A stretch of 64,000 nt of DNA from Helichrysum umbraculigerum (lineage: Eukaryota; Streptophyta; Magnoliopsida; Asterales; Asteraceae), in assembly GCA_949592205.1 (NCBI GenBank), contig CATIUR010000003.1, forward strand, positions 161,561,759-161,625,758, written 5' to 3'. The notes beneath the pieces were generated by a model. It searched no databases. It worked only from the letters and a program-made list of their open reading frames with translations, and had not been told where the DNA came from. This document shows, in pieces, positions 10,447-21,400 of this stretch (positions are counted from its first letter, which is position 1; each line of letters starts with the position of its first letter). A program made the translations under genes and the position numbers.

Positions 10447-11129
10447 GACACCTGCCAACGGTCCGTCGGTGTAGAGCTTCGGAGCAACCGACGCCATTGT
10501 CACGGGGCGTCGGTTGGCCGGCGTCGGTTTGATTCATCGGTTTGGCAACGGGAAAGGAGGAGAGCGTCGGCGGGGGGAGTGGGGACAGCAGCTTTTTTTC
10601 TTTCTTTTTTTATGTGTATTATCTGTATTTTTTTTCCCTTGTTTGTGTTTTGATTTCAGTTGCAGGGGATAGAACGATGAAGATGATGAGGAGGGGAATT
10701 TAGGGTTATTTAATTATTTGGGTTTTAAATGGGCTTTTTTTGGGGTAAAGATGGCTTTAAATGGGTTGCTTTATGTTAAATGGGCTCAATTCTTTAGCAT
10801 TGTAATGAGTTCTTTATTGTATAATAAATAAATGGGCTTTAAATTATAGGATTTTTATTTTAACTTTTTAATTATTTGAATGTTTATATTTTCATTAATT
10901 AATATTTTTATTTCCAATTCAGTTATTTTTTTTTATTTTGATGAAATAATTTTATTTAAGTTTGTGTTTTAAATAAATAAAGAAATTAGTGGGTGGGTCC
11001 CAAAAAAAGAGAAGTGATGTTAACTGATGTTCACTGTTGGCAGGGTAGTGTCAGTTTTGAAAAAAGCTGATGTGGCGCTGATGTGGCACCAACTGATGCG
11101 TCAGTTGGCTTTAACCATTGGGAGGGGTC
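10447..11129. mobile_element. Harbinger/Tourist-like MITE, 683 bp
   Basis: The termini GACACCTGCCAACGGT and the complement of ACCATTGGGAGGGGTC are flanked by TTA (10444-10446 and 11130-11132). The carrier gene at about 35150 gives the empty site (ACCATTACACCC). It has CCGACGCC-rich termini and the shared GCTGATGTGGCGCTGATGTGG phrase. It lacks a transposase. Confidence 0.9.
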
Positions 11130-11521
11130 TTACACCCTTCTCCATCTAACACTTGAAGCCTAGTTTTGATTATATCTAGTGGCATTGTAACCAATGCCGA
11201 AAACCCGATTGCCATAACCGCACTCGCGGCCTGCACCGCCACTACACCCTTCGAATCGGGTCTAAAAATGGGTTTAGACTCTAAACCCATTTCCATTTTC
11301 TTTCTTCAAATGACAACCAACCCTATCCCAAATCGCGCGATGGGCCATAGAATAACTCGCCTACAAAACCGCATTAGATGGTGCATATCTCAAAATCGAT
11401 ATCCCAAATCCGCGATATAAACCTTTAACCCCATCTTTGTAAATAATCTTTCTAAAAGCATCAATCCCCCCATGATATTTATAATCCATTCAGACTTTTA
11501 TATTAGCTTGATGTTATCTTA

Positions 11522-11849
11522 GACTGCTTCCAACCGTGACGCTAACTGACACATCAGTTTTTGTCAGATCAGCTTCACGTTAGCACTTTTGAAAACTGAC
11601 ACAAAACTGACACTACACTACCAACAGTGAACACCACTTCAGTTTTTTTGGACCCCACATTTACCAATCTACCATTATTCATATACACTAAAACATATAA
11701 ACAAAAAAAAAAAAAAAAAGTGAAGCCGTTGGTTAACCGACGACACAAACTAACGCTCAAACTGATGGGGTGGTGCCAATGGCATCACTTCCGTCACTTG
11801 ATTTCGAATGCAAACCGACGGAGGAAGTGTACATGCGTTGGGAGGAGTC
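11522..11849. mobile_element. Harbinger/Tourist-like MITE, 328 bp
   Basis: The termini GACTGCTTCCAACCGT and the complement of GCGTTGGGAGGAGTC are flanked by TTA (11519-11521 and 11850-11852). The similar flank at 29283-29303 (GATGTTATCTTAGCCC) shows the empty site. A 19-bp poly-A run is present. Confidence 0.85.
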
Positions 11850-12042
11850 TTAGCCCACTTTTAATATTTTGCAATTATCATCCATACGCGGTTTACTCCT
11901 ATATATTATGGAGTGATTTAAATACCATTTTTAACAATATACGGACGATCGTCTAAGACCACTCCCAACCGTGACGGAAAGTGACAGAAACTGACGCGCC
12001 ACATCAGCGCCACATCAGCTTTTTCACCCAACTGACAGAAAC

Positions 12043-12241
12043 TGTAACACCCTCCCCCTGAGCCCATCCGCAGATGCAGGCCTGAGGAGCAATGTTAATA
12101 TAAACCCACTGGGCCAGGTCTGCAGCCCAATGCACCCCAACCACATCACCTATGGATTTCACCAATAGGTAGGTTGTTGAGTCTCGAACCTGAGACCCCT
12201 TTAATACGAAGTCTTACCACTTAGTATCACCAATTGAGCTC
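12043..12241 (-). mobile_element. tRNA-derived SINE-like sequence fused to pol
   Basis: On the minus strand it opens GGAGCTCAATTGGTGA (A-box-like) and has GGTTCGAGACTC (B-box-like) about 40 nt downstream, the spacing of a tRNA-type internal Pol III promoter. A non-tRNA body follows, ending GGAGGGTGTTACA. It joins copy A's integrase coding sequence at a GGAGC shared by both partners, and no SINE target duplication is visible. It could alternatively be the residue of an unrelated LTR. Confidence 0.55.
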
Positions 12242-15200
12242 CGACTGACCATCCGTCTGAGGATGATAAGCCGTACTCAAGTTGACCCTAGAACCCAATT
12301 CACGCTGTAATTTCTGCCAAAAACCCGACACAAACCGAGAATCTCTGTCTGAAACAATCGACAACGGAATCCCATGCCTAATAACCACTTCATTAATGTA
12401 CAATTGCGCCAATTTACTTAATGATGCCGTCTCACAAGTAGCAAGAAAATGAGCACTCTTGGTCAATCTATCGACAATTACCCAAATCATATCATTACCT
12501 TTAACAGTTCGAGGTAATTTGGTCACAAAATCCATGGTAATATGTTCCCATTTCCACTCGGGAATTTCGAGTTGCTTCAAAGCTCCATAAGGTTTCTGAT
12601 GCTCGGTCTTTACTTGAGAGCAAATATGGCAAGATTCAACAATTCGAGCTACATCCAACTTCAAAGTAGGCCACCAATACAATGGTTTTAAATCTAGATA
12701 CATTTTGGTGCTTCCGGGATGAATCGACAATCTGGATTTATGAGCCTCCATCAATATCACATCTCGAAGTCCACCAAACAATGGGACCCAAACACGAGAC
12801 TGAAATGTCTTTAATCCACGAGAATCTTCTACCAATAAATCCTTCCTTTTAAGCATAATTTCAGATTTCAAGTTATGATCCAATAGGGCCTCCATCTGAG
12901 CCAATTTCAATTTATCGATCAAGTCTGAAGAGATTTCTAAACGCATTAAGCAAACTCTTTCAGATTTACCCTTTCGGCTAAGCGCGTCCGCCACCACATT
13001 TGCCTTACCCGGATGGTATCGAATCTCGCAGTCATAATCCTTAATCAATTCTAACCATCGCCTTTGCCTCATGTTAAGTTCTTTTTGAGTAAACATGTAC
13101 TGAAGGCTCTTGTGGTCCGTACAAATAACGCATTTGGTTCCATACAGGTAATGTCTCCAAATCTTTAAGGCAAAGACCACAGCTGCAAGTTCCAAGTCAT
13201 GGGTAGGATAGTTAATCTCATGAGGTTTCAACTGACGTGACGCATAGGCAATAACACGGTCTCGTTGCATCAAAACACAACCTAAACCCGCATGTGAAGC
13301 ATCACAATATACAATAAAATCCTCGGATCCGTCAGGTAAAGCTAAAACCGGAGCCTGACACAACATTTGTTTCAAGGTCTGAAAAGCCGATTCCTGTTGA
13401 TCACCCCACAGAAATTTCACATCCTTACGAGTTAATTTAGTCAAAGAACCTGCAATCTTGGAGAAATCTTTAATAAACTTTCTGTAATAGCCTGCCAAAC
13501 CCAGAAAACTCTTGATCTCTGACGGAGATTTAGGCGATTGCCAATTCATGACAGCCTCAATTTTAGATGGATCCACTTTAACCCCATTTTCACAAATGAT
13601 GTGCCCCAAAAACTGAACTTCACGAAGCCAAAATTCACATTTCGAAAACTTAGCATACAATTTCTCCTTTCTCAAGGTGTCAAGAACTAAACGCAAATGT
13701 ACTTCATGATCAGATTCAGATTTAGAATAAACTAAAATATCATCAATAAATACAATGACAAATTTATCAAGGAATGGTCGGCATACCCTATTCATCAAAT
13801 CCATGAAAATAGTTGGAGCGTTGGTCAACCCAAAAGGCATAACAAGAAATTCATAATGACCATAGCGAGTGCGAAAAGCTGTTTTAGGGATATCCTCCCC
13901 ACGAACCCGGACTTGGTGATAGCCCGATCTCAAGTCTATCTTAGAGAAAAACGAAGACCCTTGTAATTGATCAAATAATTCATCTATTCGGGGCAAAGGA
14001 TACTTATTCTTTATGGTCCTCTTATTCAACTCTCTATAATCAATACACATACGAAAAGTGCCATCTTTCTTTTTAACAAATAATACAGGAGCACCCCAAG
14101 GAGAAGAACTGGGTCTAACAAAACCCTTATCTAATAATTCCTGAATTTGATTCATCATTTCACGGATTTCGGAGGGAGCTAATCTATAAGGTGCCTTAGC
14201 TACCGGAGTGGAACCAGGAATTAACTCAATTTTATACTCTACTTCTCTAACCGGAGGTAGACCAGGCAATTCATCAGGGAAAACATCCGAATACTCAGAA
14301 ACAACTCGGACATTACTAATGGCTTTCTTTTCTAGCTTAGCATCGACAACATAGGCTAAATAAGAATCACACCCTTTAGCTAGAGATTTTCTAGCTTTCA
14401 TCATAGAGATCAAAGGTATACTACCCCTCTCCCTTTCCCCCCGAGCCACGACATATGACTCGTCTGAGATTGGAATTTTTATTAGCTTCTTATGACAATC
14501 TATATGGGCTTTATTACGACTCAACCAATCCATGCCTAACACAACATCAAACCCATGAATAGGCATCAACAGAAAAGAAGTAGGGAAGCTATGACCCTCA
14601 ATCAAAATACTAGCTCCAGTAACCGATGTGGTAACTGAAACTAACTTTCCATCCGCTACCTCAACCTCAATTGGTTGTAAAATACATGTAGGCGTCAATT
14701 TAAGTCTATCACAGAATACCAAGGACATAAAGGAACAATTTTCCCCTGAATCAAATAAGGCGCACGCCGGTACTGAATTAATAAGAAAAGTACCAGTGAT
14801 GACGTCCTCGGCTACAACAGCTTCATCCACGGTCATTCGAAAAGCCCGACCAGTTGGAGCTGGAGGATTCTTTCTTTTCTGGCCAGAAGATGATGATGAC
14901 CCTCCGACCGTTCCCGATTTTTGCTTCCCTGCCTCTGGACACGCACTCGAACGATGTCCTTCTTTGCGACAATTCCAACACACTGGCTTAGGAAAAGGAC
15001 AATCCTTGATGTCATGACCAAACTGACCACACTTAATACACCTAGCAGTCTGAGGTGTACAATGTCCCGTGTGCCTAGACTTGCAATTTTGGCACCAATT
15101 TGATCTATCCACTGAACCACCAACAACATTTGGTTTACGGTTATTACTATTACCTTGCCATTTCTTCTTCCCCTGACCTGACGTAGATTCACCTTTGGGT

Positions 15201-16144
15201 TTCAATGGGGACTTGTCTTTAATTTCCAAATCATGAGCTCTAATATCGCCATCCACAGAACGAGCCAAATCAAAAGCTTGGTTAAGATCACCTGCAAGTC
15301 TCACAGTAGTCCGATAAGTATGGGGTAACATTCCAACAAAATGGTCAATCTTTGTCCTTTCATCCGGTACCCATTGATGTACAAATCTCAACTTATCAGT
15401 AAACTGGGAGATAAGGTCCTCCATAGTCATACCATCCGTCAATTGCATATCCAAGAATTCACGCCTAATGCGAGTCATGTCATACCCGGAGCAATACTTC
15501 TTACAAACCGCGTTATGGAAATCGGACCATGTAATGGAAGCTTTTTGCTGAGGTGTTAAATGAGATGTTATAGAATCCCACCATCCCATTGCCGGTCCCT
15601 TTAAAAGTTGTACCGCATAAGTTACCTTGATCTCATCCTCACATCGGCAAACCTCAAATTTCCTTTCGACATCCCTTAACCAATCCATTGTCACAGAAGG
15701 ATTTGTACTCCCAAAGAAATCTGAAGGTCCACTAGACTTAAAAGTCTTAAATGAACATAATTTTTGTTGAGATGGAGGAGGAAATACCGGAAACTGAAAT
15801 CCCGAAGGTCCTGAAGAAGAAAAAGGAGCTGATGTCTGGTAGCGAGTAGGTAGTGGCATAGAAAACTGTGATGTCACCAACGGAGGTGTAATCGTATTAA
15901 CAGCCGGAATCTGCCGGGATGTTCTAGCTTGTTGTTCGTATAACTCCTTATATTTGTTTAACTCATCCTCCAAGTACAAAGTGTACTCATCACGGCTCAA
16001 TTCATTTGCAGGGAGTGTAGTACTAGTCGGACCTTGGCTTTGAGACTGAAATTCAGGAGGAGAGTCTCTCGTTCCAGAAGCATTGATCGGAGTACTGGTC
16101 GGAGCGTTATTTTCTGCCATATCCTGTATCACAACACATCTCAT
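12227..16144 (-). pseudogene. Gag-Pol polyprotein, copy A (truncated in integrase)
   Basis: The 1305-codon frame is identical to the first roughly 1300 residues of copy B (18417-23099). It has Gag, two CCHC knuckles, aspartic protease, reverse transcriptase (FIDD), RNase H and the integrase zinc finger with the first two catalytic aspartates. It stops right after TAYHPQTDGQSE, where the reading frame runs into the SINE-like sequence and ends after four extra residues. The rest of integrase and the chromodomain are lost, so it cannot integrate by itself. The start is probably the ATG of MAENNAPT at 16120, since the upstream eight codons are unlike Gag. Confidence 0.9.
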
Positions 16145-16281
16145 AACCCGTTAATTGTTAGTACTCAGCAATACTAACCAAATCATATTCACTAGCTCAA
16201 TCCCCTTCCCAGGAATGTTTGACTAACACAATTAGATTTGGGATTGAACAATTAACCCATGTTCAATTCACCCAAACCGTT

Positions 16282-16293
16282 GCTCTGATACCA
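16282..16293 (-). promoter_or_regulatory. Primer-binding site, internal region A
   Basis: TGGTATCAGAGC (minus strand), complementary to the 3' end of initiator tRNA-Met, lies 3 nt inside the middle LTR boundary. Confidence 0.85.
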
Positions 16294-16587
16294 ATTTATA
16301 ACACCCTTCTCGAAAAAACAAGGATTTTTTTTTTTTTTTTTTTTTAATAAAAGGAAGCGCAAGATTTAAATACAAACCATTGGATTGCATATTTACATTT
16401 CAAAATGGCAATCCAAATACATACAGTCTTTAAACTAGATTATCCTAGACATTACACACGATAAGTTTAGTGTTATAGAAATCCACAACATAATGTCATA
16501 ACATTAGCAAAGTTAACAAAACAGAGGGAGCTTGTCAAACATTCCATTCCTATAGTACTTCTTGCCCACCCACATACCAAAGTAAAC

Positions 16588-17938
16588 CTGCAAGAAGTAA
16601 TGAGGGATTAGCACGAAGCTAAGTGAATAAATCTCAAACTATCAACTAACTTAGCTTAACAAACGAATACAGCAAAGCATAGCAACAGTTAATCATGAAG
16701 GATCGGTGGTCCTTGGAGTACCCTCATGCCGCGGTGGTTCCCCAAGTAACACTTAAAACAAACTGAAGGCCAAATCAGTGGCTAAACCGATAGCTTGGTA
16801 CTATTACTACTTACAACATAATTTCAGTGAACAACACATGCACAAAGCACTTATGATGTCCAAGGTAATAGTACACAAACCCAACACACGTTGACCCCCG
16901 ACATTCATATAGTCCACAACCATCAAGGCAATCAAGGACACCAATAATTAAGCTAAATAAAACCATCATGGCAAAATATTAACTTAACAATGAAAACAGT
17001 AAATTCACATTTACCCGTTGTAACCATATTGTTACAACCAAATTAGACTGACAGTCCAAGATCCACTCACCCTTGTCGACTGTAGTCTCCACTCAAAGAT
17101 CTTATCTTATTGAGTCTTCTGGTTATCTAAGAACACGATCAAAACCCGAGTTAGACTCTCATGTTTAGAATTTATAGTGTAACATTCACATAAACAATGC
17201 AGTATAATGCTCATAATATAATTTCAATACTCGTTAAATAACATAAACACACAAGTTACAAGTTGTCAAATTCGTCAAAGTAAAACTGACAAACGCGATC
17301 CGGGTAAGGTGTGGTTGGATCGCGTTCCTTAACACCAAAATATTCTGTTGCCAAAATACACTTGCAAACGCGATCCGGGACAAGGAGCTGGATCGCGTTC
17401 CAAGGAACAAAATCCGCTGACCCAATTTAACACTAGCTAACGCGATCCGGATGATAGAGGCTGGATCGCGTTCATACGTACAAAATCATCCTGGGATCAA
17501 AATACACATAGCAACGCGATCCGGGCAAGGGTTTCGGGATCGCGTTCATATGTTTTTCAGCAATGGTTCAGACCTGCAACTAGTTTCAGCTCGAACCAAA
17601 AACTCAAATTTCATACAATTCAATCATCAAACACGATTTTGACTTATAATTGACCTCTACAAACATGTGTAAACATATAGCAACAACTAATAGCAACATC
17701 TAACACCAAGATTCATACATGCATCATGTGTTCACTCTAAATTCAACTAGAACCCAATTCATTCAATTTCACATATGAACACACAACTGATTCATCTTAA
17801 TTGAACATGAAATCAGTTTATAATCAACACACAAACACATTCAAACATAGATTAACTCAAATTCATCATTTTATCCTATTAATTCAACCAATTCAACCAA
17901 CTCAAGTTCATACATAAAATGGAGATGATTTCACTTAC
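16588..17938 (-). other. Predicted leader intron in middle LTR
   Basis: Minus strand: donor CTCCATT|GTAAGTGA, branch point TGCTAATC (16613-16606) and acceptor TTCTTGCAG|GTTTAC. The branch-to-acceptor block CACTTAGCT..GTGCTAATCCCTC is conserved in elements C and D. There is no transcript evidence. Confidence 0.5.
17291..17550. repeat. Four-hairpin array AACGCGATCC...GGATCGCGTT
   Basis: Four copies of a 10-11 bp stem (AACGCGATCCG / GGATCGCGTT) with loops of about 12-15 nt of unrelated sequence are spaced about 60-75 bp apart. Arms are conserved and loops are not, which points to selection or copying of the stems. Confidence 0.9.
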
Positions 17939-18404
17939 AATGGAGATGTTTATGATATGAAGAAGATGATGAATATTATGGAAATAAAATCACAGCCTTC
18001 TATTTGATGAAATCAGATTTGTAATTTGTTGGAGAGTTTGAGAAATCAAGAAATCATTGAAGGTGAAAGTGAGAGTTTGAGAGATCAAGTGAAGTGGTGG
18101 CAAAAACTGAATTTCCAGGTGTCGACACACCTTATGACTCAGCTCATTTTGGGTATAAATTATACCCGTCCTAAATCTATTGTCTGGAACCTAAAAACCA
18201 TTTGCGAGAAATAAGTTTTTATTATACCGTCGACTAAATAAATTTAAAACATGTAATAATTCATTTATCACAATAAGCCAATTGACTAATTGACCTATTC
18301 ATTTAGCTATCAAAATACACCAAGTATTCAAAATACAATTTAAATAGCAATTAAATTAAGGGAAAATACCGTATTTCAACTAGGCCAATTTTGAGGATGT
18401 TACA

Positions 18405-18420
18405 AATCTTCCCTCCTTAA
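18405..18420 (-). promoter_or_regulatory. Polypurine tract of element B
   Basis: Minus strand purine-rich TTAAGGAGGGAAGATT directly abuts the LTR, as expected for plus-strand priming. Confidence 0.75.
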
Positions 18421-21400
18421 GAAGATTTCGTCCCCGAAATCTCGCCACGCTCAAAAAGATTGGGATAACGCGTCCTCATGCTAGACTCGGTCTCCCAAGT
18501 AAGATTCGGACCCAAACTATGATTCCACTTAACCAATACCATAGGGATTTCCTTCTTTCGAAGTTTAGTCACCTTACGGTCCAAAAGCTCTACGGGTTCT
18601 TCTACAAGTCTTTGACTTAGGTCAACACGCAAATCTTGCAACGGAAGAACTTGGGATTGGTCCTCCACATTGCATTTTCTTAGATAGCACACATTAAAAG
18701 TATCATGAACACCCGACAATTCAGGAGGAAGATCTAATGACACCGTTTGATCATTGACGACATGTCGAATTTTAAACGGCCCGATGTATCTGGGAGCTAG
18801 TTTACCACGTTTCCCAAACCTGATAACACCCTTCCAAGGTGAAACTTTCAAATAAACCAACTCACCTTCTACAAACGAAACCGGTCGATAACGTGGGTCA
18901 GCGTACTGTTTCTGCCTATCACGGGCAGCTTTCAATCTATCTCGGGCAATAGCTACCTTATCGGCTGTAATTTGAACTATGTCAGGACCCGCAAACTGCT
19001 TTTCACCCGCCTCTAACCAACAAGTGGGTGTTCTACACCTACGACCATATAACATTTCATAGGGTGGCATGCCTATACTAGAATGGAAAGAATTATTATA
19101 GGCAAACTCAACTAATGGTAAATGGGAATCCCACGACCCACCAAATTCTAATACACATGCCCGTAACATGTCCTCCAAGGTTTGAATGGTGCGCTCCGAC
19201 TGACCATCCGTCTGAGGATGATAAGCCGTACTCAAGTTGACCCTAGAACCCAATTCACGCTGTAATTTCTGCCAAAAACCCGACACAAACCGAGAATCTC
19301 TGTCTGAAACAATCGACAACGGAATCCCATGCCTAATAACCACTTCATTAATGTACAATTGCGCCAATTTACTTAATGATGCCGTCTCACAAGTAGCAAG
19401 AAAATGAGCACTCTTGGTCAATCTATCGACAATTACCCAAATCATATCATTACCTTTAACAGTTCGAGGTAATTTGGTCACAAAATCCATGGTAATATGT
19501 TCCCATTTCCACTCGGGAATTTCGAGTTGCTTCAAAGCTCCATAAGGTTTCTGATGCTCGGTCTTTACTTGAGAGCAAATATGGCAAGATTCAACAATTC
19601 GAGCTACATCCAACTTCAAAGTAGGCCACCAATACAATGGTTTTAAATCTAGATACATTTTGGTGCTTCCGGGATGAATCGACAATCTGGATTTATGAGC
19701 CTCCATCAATATCACATCTCGAAGTCCACCAAACAATGGGACCCAAACACGAGACTGAAATGTCTTTAATCCACGAGAATCTTCTACCAATAAATCCTTC
19801 CTTTTAAGCATAATTTCAGATTTCAAGTTATGATCCAATAGGGCCTCCATCTGAGCCAATTTCAATTTATCGATCAAGTCTGAAGAGATTTCTAAACGCA
19901 TTAAGCAAACTCTTTCAGATTTACCCTTTCGGCTAAGCGCGTCCGCCACCACATTTGCCTTACCCGGATGGTATCGAATCTCGCAGTCATAATCCTTAAT
20001 CAATTCTAACCATCGCCTTTGCCTCATGTTAAGTTCTTTTTGAGTAAACATGTACTGAAGGCTCTTGTGGTCCGTACAAATAACGCATTTGGTTCCATAC
20101 AGGTAATGTCTCCAAATCTTTAAGGCAAAGACCACAGCTGCAAGTTCCAAGTCATGGGTAGGATAGTTAATCTCATGAGGTTTCAACTGACGTGACGCAT
20201 AGGCAATAACACGGTCTCGTTGCATCAAAACACAACCTAAACCCGCATGTGAAGCATCACAATATACAATAAAATCCTCGGATCCGTCAGGTAAAGCTAA
20301 AACCGGAGCCTGACACAACATTTGTTTCAAGGTCTGAAAAGCCGATTCCTGTTGATCACCCCACAGAAATTTCACATCCTTACGAGTTAATTTAGTCAAA
20401 GAACCTGCAATCTTGGAGAAATCTTTAATAAACTTTCTGTAATAGCCTGCCAAACCCAGAAAACTCTTGATCTCTGACGGAGATTTAGGCGATTGCCAAT
20501 TCATGACAGCCTCAATTTTAGATGGATCCACTTTAACCCCATTTTCACAAATGATGTGCCCCAAAAACTGAACTTCACGAAGCCAAAATTCACATTTCGA
20601 AAACTTAGCATACAATTTCTCCTTTCTCAAGGTGTCAAGAACTAAACGCAAATGTACTTCATGATCAGATTCAGATTTAGAATAAACTAAAATATCATCA
20701 ATAAATACAATGACAAATTTATCAAGGAATGGTCGGCATACCCTATTCATCAAATCCATGAAAATAGTTGGAGCGTTGGTCAACCCAAAAGGCATAACAA
20801 GAAATTCATAATGACCATAGCGAGTGCGAAAAGCTGTTTTAGGGATATCCTCCCCACGAACCCGGACTTGGTGATAGCCCGATCTCAAGTCTATCTTAGA
20901 GAAAAACGAAGACCCTTGTAATTGATCAAATAATTCATCTATTCGGGGCAAAGGATACTTATTCTTTATGGTCCTCTTATTCAACTCTCTATAATCAATA
21001 CACATACGAAAAGTGCCATCTTTCTTTTTAACAAATAATACAGGAGCACCCCAAGGAGAAGAACTGGGTCTAACAAAACCCTTATCTAATAATTCCTGAA
21101 TTTGATTCATCATTTCACGGATTTCGGAGGGAGCTAATCTATAAGGTGCCTTAGCTACCGGAGTGGAACCAGGAATTAACTCAATTTTATACTCTACTTC
21201 TCTAACCGGAGGTAGACCAGGCAATTCATCAGGGAAAACATCCGAATACTCAGAAACAACTCGGACATTACTAATGGCTTTCTTTTCTAGCTTAGCATCG
21301 ACAACATAGGCTAAATAAGAATCACACCCTTTAGCTAGAGATTTTCTAGCTTTCATCATAGAGATCAAAGGTATACTACCCCTCTCCCTTTCCCCCCGAG

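Larger units (their letters stand above)
9896..11500 (-). pseudogene. Mitochondrial carrier pseudogene (SLC25A44-like), truncated
   Basis: This is homologous to the C-terminal 55-60% of the intact carrier gene at 34964-35974, from the stop codon (9896-9898) up to about 11500. The N-terminal half is missing. It is broken by a hAT MITE at 9961-10317 and a Harbinger MITE at 10447-11129, by a roughly 30-bp duplication around 11262-11290 (the 'ctaaaccc' region) and by many substitutions. A residual 61-codon open stretch still reads SALVTMPLDIIKTRLQVLDGEG, the third carrier signature. It is the decayed half of a tandem duplication with the gene at 34.9 kb and is non-functional. Confidence 0.9.
16297..18404 (-). 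mobile_element. Middle LTR of the tandem chromovirus array
   Basis: This 2108-bp LTR runs from TGTAACATCC at 18404 to GGGTGTTATA at 16297. It has a palindromic TATA region GGGTATAATTTATACCC (18151-18167), a CT-rich leader, a predicted leader intron (17938-16588) and a hairpin array (17291-17550). It differs from the right LTR by at least seven substitutions plus a T-tract length change, so the pair is young. The end is TA rather than the usual CA. Confidence 0.9.

Noticed and set aside
10405..10653. 82-aa ORF
   Set aside because: It lies across the carrier pseudogene/MITE junction and is GC-rich MITE sequence.
12170..12241. Possible tRNA gene on the minus strand
   Set aside because: A- and B-box-like motifs are present but there is no cloverleaf with an acceptor stem, and it continues into a non-tRNA body; SINE-like is the better reading.
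14628..15192. ORFs antisense or out of frame within the polyproteins (also 21583-22147, 62432-62831, 55589-56144)
   Set aside because: They are shadows of conserved gag-pol coding sequence, repeated identically wherever the polyprotein is.
17291..17550. Regularly spaced repeats resembling a CRISPR array
   Set aside because: Units are paired inverted arms within a eukaryotic LTR, with no spacer-repeat periodicity and no cas genes.
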